Below are positions 5,395-6,465 of a DNA stretch of 6,465 nt, piece by piece. Origin of the DNA: Rhodospirillales bacterium (GTDB lineage Bacteria > Pseudomonadota > Alphaproteobacteria > QKFK01 > SZUA-500); contig QKFK01000074.1 in assembly GCA_003252195.1 (NCBI GenBank), positions 1 through 6,465 on the forward strand, given 5' to 3'. The notes below the pieces were generated by a model, which saw only the letters and a list, made by a program, of their open reading frames with translations, was not told where the DNA came from and did not search any database. Both the position numbers and the translations under genes were made by a program. The first letter of the stretch is position 1, and every line of letters starts with the position of its first letter.

Positions 5395-6465
5395 CTATAC
5401 ACTTCCCCCGTTTAGTTTTTTATTCTTATACATATTTTGGTCTGCTATTTTAACTAAATCAGCTGGACTTTTAGTGTCATCTGGATAAATGGCATAACCA
5501 AAACTTGCCCCAACCTTTACAGTGTAGCCATCTGGAAGCTTGATGTCACGAGATATTTGTTTTTCTAGAATTTTAATTATGTTGTCCACATCGTTCTTTG
5601 TTTTGATATTTTCAAGTATAACCGCAAATTCATCGCCACCAATTCTGGCAACTGTGTCATTGTCTCTTAAGTTATCTGACATGCGTTTAGAGCATTCGCA
5701 AAGTACAATATCTCCAGCCTCGTGCCCATATTCGTCGTTTATTGGTTTAAATTTATCTAAGTCGATGTAAAGAACTGCAAATTTATTTTTTTCTCGTTTT
5801 GCATGCTTAATCGCCATATCGAATCTGTCTTCAAATAGCAATCTGTTTGGCATTCTTGTTAATGGGTCATGATTGGCCTCTGCCTTTAGATTTGCTTCTG
5901 TCTCTTTGAAGTTAGATATATCGGTGCTGATTTCTACAAAGAAACCTCGGCTTTTCTTCCAGCTGCTTATAAAGCTAATTGTCGTTATGGTTGGTATGGC
6001 AACCCCGTCTTTGCGTCTTTTCCATAGCTCTCCTTTCCAATGACCACGTTCTTTGGCAATTTCAAGAAGGTCTTTTTTTCTAGCTATGTCACTTTTGTTT
6101 GCATAAAACTTATCAAAAGTTAATCCTTCAGCTTCTTTCGGCGAGTATCCCATCATTTGAGTGAAGGCTCTGTTACTGGATATTATAAATCCTTTTTTAT
6201 CTGTTATGACAACAGAGTCATTAGTAACTTCTCTAACTACAGCATGTAGCTCGACATTTTGAGCGTCAATATCTCGTCTTGTCCATAACATAGATATAGT
6301 AATGGCTAATAATATAATTACATAATTTACAATTCTTTCTGCGTAATCAATATCATTTAGGTTTTTCTCAATTGTTGCATATATTTTACCTTGGCTCACT
6401 TCTGTGTAAGATATCCATCTTGTGCTCATACCAGCTTTTTTGGCGATTTCATCAGCCATTGCCAT
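5395..6465 (-). CDS. Membrane-anchored PAS-GGDEF diguanylate cyclase (N-terminus beyond window edge)
   Basis: The frame is open to the right window edge; the ATG there is probably internal, so the gene continues outside. The 356 visible residues give, in order: about 44 residues that look like the end of an extracytoplasmic sensor region; one membrane helix (about 45-61, I-V-N-Y-V-I-I-L-L-A-I-T-I-S-M-L-W) followed by positive residues; a PAS/PAC domain (about 73-185) ending in DISNFKETEANLK; and a GGDEF domain (about 198-350). The GGDEF domain has DPLTRMPNR, the metal-binding DLDKFK segment (235-240), NDEYGHEAGD (243-252) and an intact GGDEF active site (276-280). RDND (267-270), five residues before GGDEF, is the RxxD inhibitory site for c-di-GMP feedback. 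No EAL domain follows. The protein should make c-di-GMP from two GTP at the inner membrane in response to an unknown signal. It converges on glgA and runs directly into the 49-codon ORF. Confidence 0.93.
   Translation of the reverse strand: MAMADEIAKKAGMSTRWISYTEVSQGKIYATIEKNLNDIDYAERIVNYVIILLAITISMLWTRRDIDAQNVELHAVVREVTNDSVVITDKKGFIISSNRAFTQMMGYSPKEAEGLTFDKFYANKSDIARKKDLLEIAKERGHWKGELWKRRKDGVAIPTITTISFISSWKKSRGFFVEISTDISNFKETEANLKAEANHDPLTRMPNRLLFEDRFDMAIKHAKREKNKFAVLYIDLDKFKPINDEYGHEAGDIVLCECSKRMSDNLRDNDTVARIGGDEFAVILENIKTKNDVDNIIKILEKQISRDIKLPDGYTVKVGASFGYAIYPDDTKSPADLVKIADQNMYKNKKLNGGSV

Noticed and set aside
5540..5770. 76-codon + strand ORF opposite the GGDEF domain
   Set aside because: Antisense of the conserved GGDEF coding sequence; no independent support.
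3577..6465. Functional link between glgA and the diguanylate cyclase
   Set aside because: The genes converge and have separate transcription; adjacency alone does not support c-di-GMP control of glycogen synthesis.

Overview
The window comes from an AT-rich bacterium (roughly one third G+C, judged by eye) that is almost certainly Gram-negative. It carries a CMP-Kdo synthetase-type gene, which implies Kdo-containing lipopolysaccharide, and a NagZ-type enzyme of peptidoglycan recycling. SD-led genes, short intergenic gaps and a PAS-GGDEF protein fit a proteobacterium. An AT-rich alphaproteobacterium is my best guess, but no marker here settles the lineage. I see no rRNA, tRNA, insertion sequence, CRISPR array or phage gene.

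Positions 1-3315 (+ strand) hold a probable envelope operon: the 3' part of nagZ (open at the left edge), a kdsB-type cytidylyltransferase, a histidine-phosphatase-superfamily protein, and a PHP-family phosphoesterase of the histidinol-phosphatase type. The last three are separated by only 12 and 25 nt, each with a good Shine-Dalgarno, so they are probably co-transcribed. The combination is odd. The cytidylyltransferase has QGDNP where Kdo cytidylyltransferases usually have QGDEP. The histidine phosphatase has serine where the second catalytic histidine is expected. The PHP enzyme looks intact and may supply a phosphatase step for the same sugar-acid pathway, for example the step normally done by the HAD enzyme KdsC. 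That is inference.

Positions 3316-3576 form a 261-nt AT-rich regulatory gap with a good sigma-70-like promoter, two tandem small palindromes upstream of it, and a leader of about 90 nt that can form a hairpin. It drives glgA (3577-5061, +), a complete glycogen synthase without other glycogen genes in view.

Positions 5062-6465: glgA converges with a minus-strand PAS-GGDEF diguanylate cyclase whose N-terminus lies beyond the right edge. One nucleotide after the cyclase stop, and behind a strong SD, starts a 49-codon minus-strand ORF (5244-5393) of unknown function, which contains a run of alternative hairpins. The rest of the convergent gap holds a candidate terminator hairpin and a short stretch that may be decayed coding sequence.
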